NCBI RefSeq assembly: GCF_004118325.1
Contig: NZ_RDFA01000002.1
Span: forward strand, 563,001 to 627,000
DNA: 64,000 nucleotides
Origin: Halorientalis pallida
GTDB taxonomy: Archaea; Halobacteriota; Halobacteria; Halobacteriales; Haloarculaceae
Reading direction: 5' to 3'
Below are positions 27,207 through 35,823 of this stretch, piece after piece. The number at the start of each line of letters is the position of its first letter. Position 1 is the stretch's first letter. Both the position numbers and the translations under genes were made by a program. Below the pieces are notes generated by a model. It was not told where the DNA came from and searched no databases. It was given only the letters and a program-made list of their open reading frames with translations.

Positions 27207-28268
27207 ATGCGCGCAGCAGTCATCGAGGAGCACGGGGAGCCACTGGCTATCGAAGACGTGGACGCGCCGGAACCGGACCCCCACGGGGTCGTCGTCGAGA
27301 CGGAAGCCTGCGGGATCTGTCGGAGCGACTGGCACGTCTGGCAGGGTGACTGGGACTGGCTGGGGATCGATGCCGGTGCAGGACAGATCCTCGGCCACGA
27401 GCCGGCTGGCACCGTAATCGCGGTCGGCGAGGGGGTCGAACAGGTCCGGGAAGGCGATCACATCGCGATCCCGTTCAGCCTGGGCGACGGCACCTGTCCG
27501 GAGTGCCAGTCGGGCCACTCGAACACCTGCGACAACGGCATTCCGCTGGGCTTCGTCGAGCAGGCCCAGGGTGCGTTCGCCGAGCAGGTCCACGTCCCCT
27601 TCGCCGACTTCAACGCGGTCCAGTTGCCCGACGGCGTCACGTCGGTCGACATGGCGGGACTGGGCTGTCGGTTCATGACCTCGTTCCACGGGCTGGCTCA
27701 CCGCGCCGACGTGGGCGCGGGCGACTGGGTGGCCGTCCACGGTTGTGGTGGCGTGGGGCTCTCGGCGGTCCACATCGCGGACGCGCTGGGGGCGAACGTG
27801 GTCGCGGTCGACCTGAAAGACGACAAGCTACGCCAGGCCGAAGAGCTGGGGGCGGTCGAGACGATCAACGCGGCTGAGACGGAACGCGTCCCCAAAGAGA
27901 TCAAGGGGCTCACCGACGGCGGGGCGGCGGTCAGCGTCGACGCCCTCGGCGTGGCCGAGACGAGCCGGAACTCGGTGCTGAGTCTCGGGAACCGGGGCCA
28001 GCACCTCCAGATCGGGCTGACGACGGAGGAAGAGCGGGGGTCGATCGCCCAGCCGACAGACGCGATGGTGATGCAGGAGATCGAGTTCCTCGGGTCCTAC
28101 GGGATGCCGGTGTCGCGGTACGACGAGATCTTCCGGATGGTCGCGACGGGCAAGATCGATCCGAGCGCGGTGGTCTCGGAGACCGTGGGACTCGAAGCCG
28201 TCTCGGACAAGCTGGCGGCGATGACGGACTTCGAGACGGACGGGATTCCGGTCGTGGACTCGTTCTGA
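27207..28268 (+). CDS. Zinc-dependent alcohol dehydrogenase family protein
   Basis: A 353-residue MDR-family NAD(P)-dependent dehydrogenase. The catalytic zinc ligands are Cys38 in CGICRSDWH and His64-Glu65 in GHEPAG. The structural-zinc lobe is GDGTCPECQSGHSNTC, where only three of the usual four cysteines are kept; the missing position is Asp, which could still bind metal. The cofactor-binding motif is GCGGVGLSAVHIA. An upstream in-frame start would place the hairpin region inside the protein, so I chose ATG 27207 (MRAAVIEEHGEP). Substrate unknown; an alcohol or polyol is likely. Confidence 0.88.
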   Translation: MRAAVIEEHGEPLAIEDVDAPEPDPHGVVVETEACGICRSDWHVWQGDWDWLGIDAGAGQILGHEPAGTVIAVGEGVEQVREGDHIAIPFSLGDGTCPECQSGHSNTCDNGIPLGFVEQAQGAFAEQVHVPFADFNAVQLPDGVTSVDMAGLGCRFMTSFHGLAHRADVGAGDWVAVHGCGGVGLSAVHIADALGANVVAVDLKDDKLRQAEELGAVETINAAETERVPKEIKGLTDGGAAVSVDALGVAETSRNSVLSLGNRGQHLQIGLTTEEERGSIAQPTDAMVMQEIEFLGSYGMPVSRYDEIFRMVATGKIDPSAVVSETVGLEAVSDKLAAMTDFETDGIPVVDSF

Positions 28269-28362
28269 GCGGGCGTGGCGAGGCCGACTGGGAGCGATCG
28301 GTGGGCGGCGCCGACACGTCGGTTCGTCAGCCTCATTGGGCCCTGGTCCTAAGCGGGCGGTA

Positions 28363-29205
28363 ATGGAGTATCTGGAGCGCCGACGGGCGCGCGTCGAGGA
28401 GCGGCTGGAGGCGGTCCTCGACGGTGTCGAGCCGACGGAGCTGGCCGACGAGTTGGGCCACGTCACGCTCTCGGGCGGGAAGCGCGTCCGCCCGACGGTG
28501 ACGGTGCTTGTCTGTGAAACGCTGGGCGGTGACCCGGCGGATGCGGTCGATTTCGCCGTGGGCATCGAACTGGTCCACAACGCCTCGCTGGTGATCGACG
28601 ACATCATCGACGACTCGGAGGTCCGGCGGGGCGTCCCGAGCGCGTGGTCCGAATTCGGCTTCGGCCCGGCGATCATCGCCTCGGACGGCCTGCTCGGGGA
28701 GGCGTTCGCCCTGTTTTCCAGCGACGAACGGGCGATGCAGGCGGTCTCGGAGTCGATGGTCGAACTCGGCGAGGGGGAGGCGACGGAACTGGTCGCCCAA
28801 CCGGAAAACGAGGACGAGTACATGGAGCTGGCTCGCCGGAAGACGGGGGCGCTGTTCCGCGCTGCCGCCGAGTTGGGCGCTATCGCGGCCGACGCCGACG
28901 CCTACACGGTCGAGGCGTTCGGGCAGTACGCCGAGCGTGTCGGAATCGCCTTCCAGATGCGCGACGACGTGCTGGACGCGACCGCCGAGGCCGACGACCT
29001 GGGGAAGCCGACGGGTCACGACGCGGAGATGGACCGCCCGTCGCTCGTGCAGGTGACCGATCTCACGCCCGAGGAGGCGAACGAGCGCGCTCGCGAGATG
29101 TCCGACGAGGCGCTGGCGTCGCTGTCGACGGTCGACGCCGAGGACTCCGAGGCGCTGGCGTATCTGGAGGATCTGGCGGAGTTCGTGGTTGTCCGTGAGC
29201 GGTGA
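28363..29205 (+). CDS. idsA: Trans-prenyl diphosphate synthase (GGPP/FPP synthase type)
   Basis: A 280-residue chain-elongating isoprenyl diphosphate synthase that supplies the C15/C20 units for archaeal lipids and quinones. The first Asp-rich motif is LVIDDIIDDSEVRRG, the second is FQMRDDVLDATAE, and GGKRVRPTVTVLV is the IPP-binding region. ATG 28363 begins MEYLERRRARVEE; a TTG 27 bases upstream is also in frame. Product length cannot be judged safely by eye. Confidence 0.9.
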   Translation: MEYLERRRARVEERLEAVLDGVEPTELADELGHVTLSGGKRVRPTVTVLVCETLGGDPADAVDFAVGIELVHNASLVIDDIIDDSEVRRGVPSAWSEFGFGPAIIASDGLLGEAFALFSSDERAMQAVSESMVELGEGEATELVAQPENEDEYMELARRKTGALFRAAAELGAIAADADAYTVEAFGQYAERVGIAFQMRDDVLDATAEADDLGKPTGHDAEMDRPSLVQVTDLTPEEANERAREMSDEALASLSTVDAEDSEALAYLEDLAEFVVVRER

Positions 29206-29319
29206 ACGAAGTGAGCCGCGACGCAGTGAGAGACCGATAACCGCGGCTCTCCTGCCGTCGAGCCGCGCTGCTCGCGGTTCCACTGCTCGATTTTTCGGGG
29301 GCCGCTTTGCTCGCCCTCC

Positions 29320-29568
29320 CTACTGCATGAAGTCCGGGAGATCCCGGGGGTCTGTCACGTCGGCCGGGTCGATTCCGTGGTCTTCGAGGTAGGCGACTTC
29401 GTCGCCGATGGCCGTGCCGTCGTCGTCGGTGTAGAGGGCGACGGCTTCGTCGAGGACTTCCAGGGCTTGCTGGCGGGTTTCGCCCTGGGTGGCGACGCTG
29501 GTTTCGACGTCGACCGCGGACCACTGGCCGTCGGCTTCTTCGATGAGACGGATCTCCCGGCTAGACAT
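29320..29568 (-). CDS. HicB-like domain protein
   Basis: An 82-residue protein with the HicB antitoxin-like fold. MSSREIRLIEEADGQWSAVDVE is followed by VATQGETRQQALEVLDEAVALY, the typical strand plus helix pair. A short tail (GIDPADVTDPRDLPDFMQ) replaces a DNA-binding domain. No HicA-like toxin (a 60-80 residue dsRNA-binding-like protein) lies on either side, so it may be a stand-alone regulator rather than half of a toxin-antitoxin pair. ATG 29568 was chosen; an in-frame start 57 bases upstream adds residues unlike the family. Confidence 0.78.
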   Translation of the reverse strand: MSSREIRLIEEADGQWSAVDVETSVATQGETRQQALEVLDEAVALYTDDDGTAIGDEVAYLEDHGIDPADVTDPRDLPDFMQ

Positions 29569-29652
29569 ACGACGGCCTACGACCGTAGGTGGAATAAGCG
29601 TTCTGTCGAACTCGACCGTGGTCACGCCGCCGGGTGATTTCGGGGCGACGGC

Positions 29653-30738
29653 TCAGGCTGGCGGTCGGTTCTTTCGGACGCGTGACTCGACGACGGCGAA
29701 GGCGAGTGTACTGACGAGGCCGAGGATGGTGCCGCCGGTGAGCGTCGCCGCGAGGAAGGACAGGGTGACGAGATCGAGGAAGTAGGCGCTCATGCCGTAG
29801 AGGACGGCGGAGATTGCGACGACGTAGAACGGGGCGTTGAGGTAGTGCCACTCGAACTCGCCGGCGAGGTACTCGTCGGTGACGCGGCCCAGACTGGAGG
29901 TGATGCCGGCGGCGGCGAACCAGCGGACGGCGCCGATCACGAGCGCCGCCAGCACTTCGAGTGCGCCCAGCGTCCCGCGGCTGGTCTGGGCGGCTTCGAG
30001 CGACTGGACGCCCTCGAGGCCGCCGATGAGCAGGAGTGCGGCGGCGACTACGGAGGTGATGAGCGTCACGCGGCCGGCGTAGAACACCGACCGGAGGCGG
30101 TCGATGGCGGAATCGAGCGCTCGCTCGACGCCGAGACCGCGGCCGAGGATGTAGAGGCCGAGCAGGCCCGACGTGATGCCGAACACCGCGCCGGGCAGGC
30201 CCAGCTGGTCGGCGATGATCGCCAGCGGATAGATCAACAGCAGGATGCCGAGGGGGACGAGGATGGTCCCGCGGGTCTCGGGGTCGTCCAGCACCTGCTT
30301 GATGGTGTAGTACATCGATTCGAGGTCCTGTGCCTGGCGGACGACGACGCGCTGGACGCCGTCGATGTAGACCCGCGACCGGATGACGGGGACGACGCTC
30401 TCGTCCTGTGCGCCGTCGGTGACGACGATGGCGCGCACGTCGTCGCTGGCGGAGATGCTCGCCAGCACCGTGTCGACTTCCTCGCCCACCTTGCGGTTTG
30501 CCGCCACGTCCTTGCCGTCGACACCGGTCACTGCGGCGACCTCGACGTCCTCGTCGTCGATCTCCGTCTGGATGTGGAGGCCCTCGAAGAGGACGTTGAC
30601 GTCGGAGTCCTCGGGGTCCGCGGTCGCGAGCGCCACGGCGGCCTCTTCGACGGCGTCCCGACCGATCACCGGGGTGTCCATCCCGGTCTTGCGCCCGAGG
30701 TCGTCGTCGAGGTCCACACACAGGACCAGCAGCATCAC
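29653..30738 (-). CDS. DUF373 family membrane protein
   Basis: A 361-residue archaeal conserved protein. The N-terminal soluble domain (1-140) starts LLVLCVDLDDDLGRKTGMDTP, the hallmark of the family, and contains VRAIVVTDGAQDESVVPVI. The C-terminal half has about six to seven membrane helices (for example ILVPLGILLLIYPLAIIAD). It is found widely in Euryarchaeota and its function is unknown. It lies 38 bases after the PsiE-like gene on the same strand, so the two are probably co-transcribed. Two adjacent ATG codons make the exact start uncertain by one residue. Confidence 0.88.
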   Translation of the reverse strand: MMLLVLCVDLDDDLGRKTGMDTPVIGRDAVEEAAVALATADPEDSDVNVLFEGLHIQTEIDDEDVEVAAVTGVDGKDVAANRKVGEEVDTVLASISASDDVRAIVVTDGAQDESVVPVIRSRVYIDGVQRVVVRQAQDLESMYYTIKQVLDDPETRGTILVPLGILLLIYPLAIIADQLGLPGAVFGITSGLLGLYILGRGLGVERALDSAIDRLRSVFYAGRVTLITSVVAAALLLIGGLEGVQSLEAAQTSRGTLGALEVLAALVIGAVRWFAAAGITSSLGRVTDEYLAGEFEWHYLNAPFYVVAISAVLYGMSAYFLDLVTLSFLAATLTGGTILGLVSTLAFAVVESRVRKNRPPA

Positions 30739-30776
30739 TCGTCACTTCGCCGCTGTGGCTTAACAGCTTTTGGGCA

Positions 30777-31322
30777 TCAGTACTCGGCCGGCTCGTCGTG
30801 GCGGCCGCCGACGTACTGGTAACTGACGTACAGCAGGAGGGCCAGCGCGACGGTCAGGATGCCGTAGGCGACAGCGACCAGCAACGCGTCGGTCTTGTTC
30901 CCGTACTCGCTGGCGCGGTAGACGATGGCCTTCCGGACCAGCGCGATGACGCCAGTGAAGATGACCAGCCGGAGGATGCGTGCGGTCTCGTCCGAGCGCG
31001 CGTAGGCGATCACCGTATTGTACACCTCGACGATGATGAAAAGCAGGAGCGCGGTGTCGATGAACCCGATGACGACGAGCGGGTCGCTGATGTCGCCCGA
31101 CTGGATCTCCATGAAAATCTGCAACCCGAGGTCGAACACGCCGATGGCGAACAGCACGACGAGGACGAATCCGGCGACGAGTTCGACCCACTGCATCACT
31201 TGCTCGGAGAAGACGACAGTGCGCTCGACCCGCTCGGACAACCCGCTCGAGGATCGCGGTGGGTTACTCTCGTCCGCCGCTCCGTTCTCCCCGGTCCCGT
31301 CTTCTGCCGAGCCCTCGCTCAT
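30777..31322 (-). CDS. PsiE-like membrane protein
   Basis: A 181-residue protein. An acidic, disordered N-terminus (MSEGSAEDGTGENGAADES) is followed by four membrane helices, the first being VELVAGFVLVVLFAIGVFDL. The remainder includes LLLFIIVEVYNTVIAYAR and LRLVIFTGVIALVRKAIVY, which resemble the PsiE (phosphate-starvation-inducible) family. The bacterial PsiE function is itself unknown, so no role is assigned. ATG 31322 was chosen; a long in-frame upstream extension overlaps the divergent radical SAM gene. Confidence 0.78.
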   Translation of the reverse strand: MSEGSAEDGTGENGAADESNPPRSSSGLSERVERTVVFSEQVMQWVELVAGFVLVVLFAIGVFDLGLQIFMEIQSGDISDPLVVIGFIDTALLLFIIVEVYNTVIAYARSDETARILRLVIFTGVIALVRKAIVYRASEYGNKTDALLVAVAYGILTVALALLLYVSYQYVGGRHDEPAEY

Positions 31323-31415
31323 ACCATCGTTAGTGACTCGGTCACAATCGGTCTTCGGTCGACCCGTCGCGTTTCGCACGGCTTTTCCCCTTCGACGGGA
31401 AAAGATGGGTAACCG

Positions 31416-32411
31416 ATGATCTCGAAGGGCTGTGAACAGTGCGCCGAGGGCGGCAAGCTCGTCCTCTTCGTCTACGGCTACTGCGACCAGCGCGACTGTT
31501 TCTACTGCCCGCTGGGGGAGAACCGCAAGAACGTCACCGACGTGTACGCCAACGAGCGGCTCGTCGAGGACGATCAGGACGTGATCGAGGAAGCCGAGCG
31601 AATGGACGCGCTCGGTGCCTCGATCACCGGCGGCGAACCCCAGGAAGCGATGGCGCGGACCACACGCTATCTCTCCCTGCTGAAAGACGAGTACGGCGAA
31701 GACTTCCACACCCACCTCTACACCGGTATCACGGGCGGTCGGGAGAACATGCGCCGCCTGAGCGAGGCCGGCCTCGACGAGATTCGTTTCCATCCGCCGT
31801 TCGAGCAGTGGGGCGATTTGCACGGGACCGAGTGGGAAGAGATCCTCTACATCGCCCGCGAGGAGGGCCTGACGCCCGCGTTCGAGATCCCTGGTATCCG
31901 CCCCGAGACGGAGTTCCTCGACTTCCTGGAGGAGGGTGCGGCCGACTTCTGTAACATCAACGAGTTCGAGATGTCCGACGGCAACTACCGCCGGATGCAG
32001 GAGAAAGGCTACGAGCGAAAAGAGGGCCACATGAGCGCCGTCGAGAACTCCCGCGAGGAGATCCTGGAGGTCATGGGCGACCACGAGAAGGTGTACTTCT
32101 GTACCTCCGTGTTCAAAGACGCTGCCCAGCACCGCCGGCGACTCAAGCGGATGGCCCGCACGATCCGCCGGCCGTTCGACGAGGTGACCGACGACGGCAC
32201 GCTCGTCTACGGGAAGACCTGGGCCGAGCCCGAACGCTTCGAGGCCCTGGGCGTCCCCGAAGAGTACTACACGGTCAAGTCCGACCACGTCGAGGTGGCG
32301 TGGTGGTTGCTGGAGGAGATGATCGCGGACGGCGACCTCGACGAGGGTGAGATCGTCGAGCAGTATCCGAGCTACGACGGGCAGGTCGTGGAGCGAACGC
32401 CCGTTGCCTGA
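31416..32411 (+). CDS. Radical SAM protein with CX4CX2C cluster motif
   Basis: A 331-residue radical SAM enzyme. Near the N-terminus, after CEQCAEGGKLVLFVYG, the cluster-binding cysteines read YCDQRDCFYCPLGE: C24, C29 and C32. That is CX4CX2C rather than the canonical CX3CX2C. ASITGGEP is the GGEP-type SAM contact, and IRFHPPFEQW and FEIPGIRPE follow the barrel pattern. Two extra N-terminal cysteines (CEQC) could bind another metal. Archaeal homologues are known but uncharacterised, so substrate and reaction are unknown. It is divergent from the PsiE-like gene. Confidence 0.82.
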   Translation: MISKGCEQCAEGGKLVLFVYGYCDQRDCFYCPLGENRKNVTDVYANERLVEDDQDVIEEAERMDALGASITGGEPQEAMARTTRYLSLLKDEYGEDFHTHLYTGITGGRENMRRLSEAGLDEIRFHPPFEQWGDLHGTEWEEILYIAREEGLTPAFEIPGIRPETEFLDFLEEGAADFCNINEFEMSDGNYRRMQEKGYERKEGHMSAVENSREEILEVMGDHEKVYFCTSVFKDAAQHRRRLKRMARTIRRPFDEVTDDGTLVYGKTWAEPERFEALGVPEEYYTVKSDHVEVAWWLLEEMIADGDLDEGEIVEQYPSYDGQVVERTPVA

Positions 32412-32523
32412 CGCGAGCGACCGGCGGACGGAGCGTGGTATCGTGTTTGCGTCCCTGAACGATCGTTATCAACGCTGAGTTCTCCGGCCAAAGGTTCAAA
32501 CGCTCATTCGTGCAGGTAGAGGT

Positions 32524-34467
32524 ATGTCAGGGGCAGCCGGTACAGCCGGGACGAGTGCGTCGGGTGACGAGGGTCTCCGGGACGCGCTCGCGGCGTTCGT
32601 GTCGTACATTCCGAACGGGACGACGATTCCCAAGGAGACGTGGCGGGCGCGCCACCGGAACGTGATCGCCGCGACGTTGTTACAGCTACCGCTGTGGTTC
32701 CTGCTGGGCATCTACAGCGGCACGACGCCGATCGCGGAGGCGCGCATTCCGGCGACGCCGCTTCCGTTGATTCTGCTGGAGATCGGGATCGTCTTCGGGC
32801 TCGCGGCGGCGGCCTGGGCCGGCCCGTTCTCGCGGCGCGTCCGGACCGCACTGTCGATCACCGCACTCCTCGCCTCGTCGGCGGTCCTCGTGCAGTTCTC
32901 CGGCGGGTACATCGAGGCGCATTTCCACTTTTTCGTCGCGATGGCCGTCATCGCCGTCTACGAGGACTGGCTCCCGTTCGCGCTCGGACTCGGGTACGTC
33001 GTCTTCACCCATGGCGTGTTCGGGACCATCGAGGCCAGCCGCGTGTACAACCACACGGCCGCGATCAACAACCCGTGGGTCTGGGGGCTCATCCACGGGA
33101 TCTTCGTGCTCTTTCTGGCGCTCGCGCTGCTGTCGAACTGGGTGTCGACCGAACGATCCCGCGAGGAGGCGCGCGAACAGTTGTCACAGGCCCGGGACCG
33201 CGCCCAGCAGATCGACGATCTTGAGGCCAAGCAGGCCGAGATCGAACGGAAGCGCGAGGAGGCCGAGCAGGCACGGGCCGAGGCCGAAGACAAGATGGCC
33301 GAGGTTCGCGAGCGCAACGAACGGCTCGAACGGGTCGCCGACCGCTACCGGAGTCAGATGGATCGGGCGGCGAACGGCGACCTGAGCGTCCGCGTCGAGG
33401 TGGACGACGAGAACGAGGCGATGGGCGAGATCGGGACGGCGTTCAACGAGATGCTCACCGAACTCGAGTCGACCGTCGACGAGATCCAGACGTTCGCCGA
33501 CGAGGTCGCGACGGAGAGCGACCAGGTCTCCACGGAGGCCGCCGAGGCACGGACCGCTTCGGAGTCGCTCACCGAGTCCGTCCAGCGGATCACGACGGCG
33601 ACCGACCAGCAGCGCGAGAAACTCGAAGCCACGGCCGACGAGATGACCGACCTGTCGGCGACCATCGAGGAGGTGGCCGCCTCGGCCGAGACCGTCGCCG
33701 AGAGTTCACAGTCGACGGCCGACGTGGCGGACCGGGGCGAGCAGACTGCCCACCGCGCTCGCGAGCAGGCCCAGAACGTTCGGGCGGCTATCGAGACGAC
33801 CGTCGAGCGTGTCGAGTCGCTGGACGAGCAGATGGACGAGATCGGCGAGATCGTCGAGTTGATCGGCGACATCGCCGAGCAGACGAACATGCTGGCGCTG
33901 AACGCCAACATCGAGGCGGCCCGCGCCGGGGACGGCGGCGGGGACGCCGGCGAGGGCTTCGCCGTCGTCGCGAACGAAGTGAAGAACCTCGCGGAGGAGA
34001 CGCGATCGGCGGCGGGCGACATCGAAGGGCTCATCGAGGGCACCCGGGCGGAGAGTCGGGAAGCGGTCGAGAAGGCCCAGGAGGCCGAATCGAGCGTCCT
34101 CGAGGGGATCGATGCGATCAACGATGCCGTGGCGGCGTTCGAGGACGTCTCGGCGAACGCCGCCGAAACCGACAGCGGCGTCCAGGAGATCAGCGACACG
34201 GTCGACGAGCAGGCGGCGTCCACGGAGGAAGCAGTCGCGATGATCGACGAAGTGACGGATCTGAGCCGCGAGACTGCCGAGGAGACGGATACGGTGTCGT
34301 CGGTCGCCCAGGAACAGTCGGCGTCGATCTCGGAGGTCGACACCGCCATCTCGACGCTGCGGACCCGGGCCGAGGATCTGCAGTCGCTGCTGTCGGAGTT
34401 CACGGTCCAGCCGGGGAGTCGAGACGTGACAGGGTCGAAACCTGCGGTCGGTGACGGTGGGCGATAA
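32524..34467 (+). CDS. Methyl-accepting chemotaxis transducer (Htr-type) with six-TM sensor
   Basis: A 647-residue transducer. Residues 40-205 hold about six membrane helices, with the His-rich AHFHFFVAMAVIAVYEDW in the fourth; this pattern recalls membrane sensor domains of some diguanylate cyclases and the oxygen transducer HtrVIII, but the ligand is not known. A coiled coil follows (205-270). Then comes a HAMP-like segment (NGDLSVRVEVDDENEAMGEIG) and the MCP signalling domain, with hairpin tip EQTNMLALNANIEAARA and its partner GFAVVANEVKNLAEETR. The C-terminus lacks a tethering pentapeptide. Tandem hairpins follow the stop. Confidence 0.88.
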   Translation: MSGAAGTAGTSASGDEGLRDALAAFVSYIPNGTTIPKETWRARHRNVIAATLLQLPLWFLLGIYSGTTPIAEARIPATPLPLILLEIGIVFGLAAAAWAGPFSRRVRTALSITALLASSAVLVQFSGGYIEAHFHFFVAMAVIAVYEDWLPFALGLGYVVFTHGVFGTIEASRVYNHTAAINNPWVWGLIHGIFVLFLALALLSNWVSTERSREEAREQLSQARDRAQQIDDLEAKQAEIERKREEAEQARAEAEDKMAEVRERNERLERVADRYRSQMDRAANGDLSVRVEVDDENEAMGEIGTAFNEMLTELESTVDEIQTFADEVATESDQVSTEAAEARTASESLTESVQRITTATDQQREKLEATADEMTDLSATIEEVAASAETVAESSQSTADVADRGEQTAHRAREQAQNVRAAIETTVERVESLDEQMDEIGEIVELIGDIAEQTNMLALNANIEAARAGDGGGDAGEGFAVVANEVKNLAEETRSAAGDIEGLIEGTRAESREAVEKAQEAESSVLEGIDAINDAVAAFEDVSANAAETDSGVQEISDTVDEQAASTEEAVAMIDEVTDLSRETAEETDTVSSVAQEQSASISEVDTAISTLRTRAEDLQSLLSEFTVQPGSRDVTGSKPAVGDGGR

Positions 34468-34472
34468 ACTAT

Positions 34473-34524
34473 CCGGACGCTCGCGCTGCTCGCGTCCGGT
34501 GAACCGGCGCGCGGAACGCGCCGG
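34473..34524 (+). terminator. Two tandem GC-rich hairpins after the transducer gene
   Basis: The first hairpin pairs CCGGACGC (34473-34480) with GCGTCCGG (34492-34499). The second pairs CCGGCGCG (34504-34511) with CGCGCCGG (34517-34524) around a 5-base loop. The pair starts six bases after the MCP stop. No long T-run follows, so they may protect the 3' end rather than terminate. Confidence 0.45.
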
Positions 34525-34696
34525 ATGCTTGTTCGGTACAGAGGGTGAGTTTAGCAAACAAATCAGACCAGAATACACCCTCTCGGAGAGATGGGCCCCG
34601 TGGCTTCAGCGATACTCGCGTCGAATCACTGCTTGCTGATACCCAATATAAACTAGCCCAGTTTGGCATCCGTCCGAGGTTGGACGTGATAACTCA

Positions 34697-34712
34697 CCAT
34701 GGTTTACCATGG
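34697..34712. promoter_or_regulatory. Palindrome upstream of the lower-GC kinase gene
   Basis: CCATGG-TTTA-CCATGG, a perfect 6-4-6 dyad, lies 44 bases before the GTG start of the next gene. The flanks (GATAACTCA and GGTAACTGG) extend the symmetry weakly. It could be an operator. The 230 bases around it hold no gene I would accept and are AT-richer than the surroundings. Confidence 0.35.
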
Positions 34713-34755
34713 GTAACTGGTATCCTTCTACCTTGAAATAAACAATCTGCTAACA

Positions 34756-35823
34756 GTGTCCGAGAGACTTGATGAGAACCAGCGAGATGAACCAAGGGGA
34801 GGAGACGATGGGGGCCCTCGGCGTCTCATCGAGGGTCTCTCGACGCATGCCATCTTCACGCTTGACCCAGAGGGCGATATCATCACATGGCCGGGCCCGG
34901 CCCAGGCACTGTATGGATACGACTCCTCGGAAATGCTTGGCCGGACCGTGGCCGTGCTCTTTGCTGACGACACGGAATCGGACAGTGTCCGCGGAGACCT
35001 TCTTCAAAAGGCAAAAAACAGTTCCCACGAGGCGACCGCCGTCCAGTGTCGAGCGGATGGGTCAGAGTTTTGGGCGACGCTGACACTCTCACCCATCTAC
35101 AACGACGAGTTCGACGGGTATGCTATCGTGAGTCATGATACGACCACGCAGCGACAAGAAACCGAGCGGCTCAAACGGCAAAACGACCGGCTCAAGGAGT
35201 TCACCGATATCCTCGTTCACGACCTGCGCAACCCGATTCAGCTGATCGAGGCCCGGCTCAGCCTATATCGCGAGACCGGAGAGATAGCCCATCTTGACAC
35301 GATTGCGGATACGACAGCCCGGATGGAAGTGCTTGTTGATGACCTACTTACAGTGGCAAAACACGGCAGCGCGGTCGCGGACCCGGACCGGATCGACATG
35401 GGGGAGGTGATCCGAACTGCATGGGAAGCTACCGGGAAGCAATCACCGGAAGCAACGTTGCAAACGACGGAACTCGAGTCGGTGTATGCAGACTCCAACA
35501 GACTGGGTCAACTCTTCGAGAACCTGTTCCAGAACGCCCTCGAACACAGCGGTGCGACGGTGACTGTCAGCGTGGGGCCACTCAACACGGGGTTCTACGT
35601 TGAGGACGATGGTCCCGGAATCTCTGATGAGCTACGCAAGCAGGTGTTCAACCACGGTTTCTCCACATCCCAGGACGGATCTGGGTACGGGCTCTCGAGC
35701 GTTCGGACAATTATCAATGCCCACGGGTGGGGTGTAACCATCACGGAGGGCGATGCTGGCGGTGCGCGGTTCGAAATTACTGATGTCGATATTCTGAACA
35801 ACCAACCGGAACCAGAGTCATGA
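34756..35823 (+). CDS. Soluble PAS histidine kinase, lower-GC
   Basis: A 355-residue cytoplasmic kinase. One PAS domain (about residues 25-130, IEGLSTHAIFTLDPEGDI) is followed by a HisKA domain with LVHDLRNPIQLIEARL and a HATPase with NLFQNALEHSG, VEDDGPGISDELRKQ and SGYGLSSVRTII. The start is a GTG. No in-frame ATG precedes the PAS domain and upstream stops close the frame. Codon use is clearly less GC-rich than in the neighbours (many third-position A and T), so it may have been acquired horizontally. No partner regulator is adjacent. Confidence 0.85.
   Translation: MSERLDENQRDEPRGGDDGGPRRLIEGLSTHAIFTLDPEGDIITWPGPAQALYGYDSSEMLGRTVAVLFADDTESDSVRGDLLQKAKNSSHEATAVQCRADGSEFWATLTLSPIYNDEFDGYAIVSHDTTTQRQETERLKRQNDRLKEFTDILVHDLRNPIQLIEARLSLYRETGEIAHLDTIADTTARMEVLVDDLLTVAKHGSAVADPDRIDMGEVIRTAWEATGKQSPEATLQTTELESVYADSNRLGQLFENLFQNALEHSGATVTVSVGPLNTGFYVEDDGPGISDELRKQVFNHGFSTSQDGSGYGLSSVRTIINAHGWGVTITEGDAGGARFEITDVDILNNQPEPES

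Noticed and set aside
25799-27412. 537-codon minus-strand open frame over etfBA
   Set aside because: Shadow of etfA/etfB and of the hairpin region after them.
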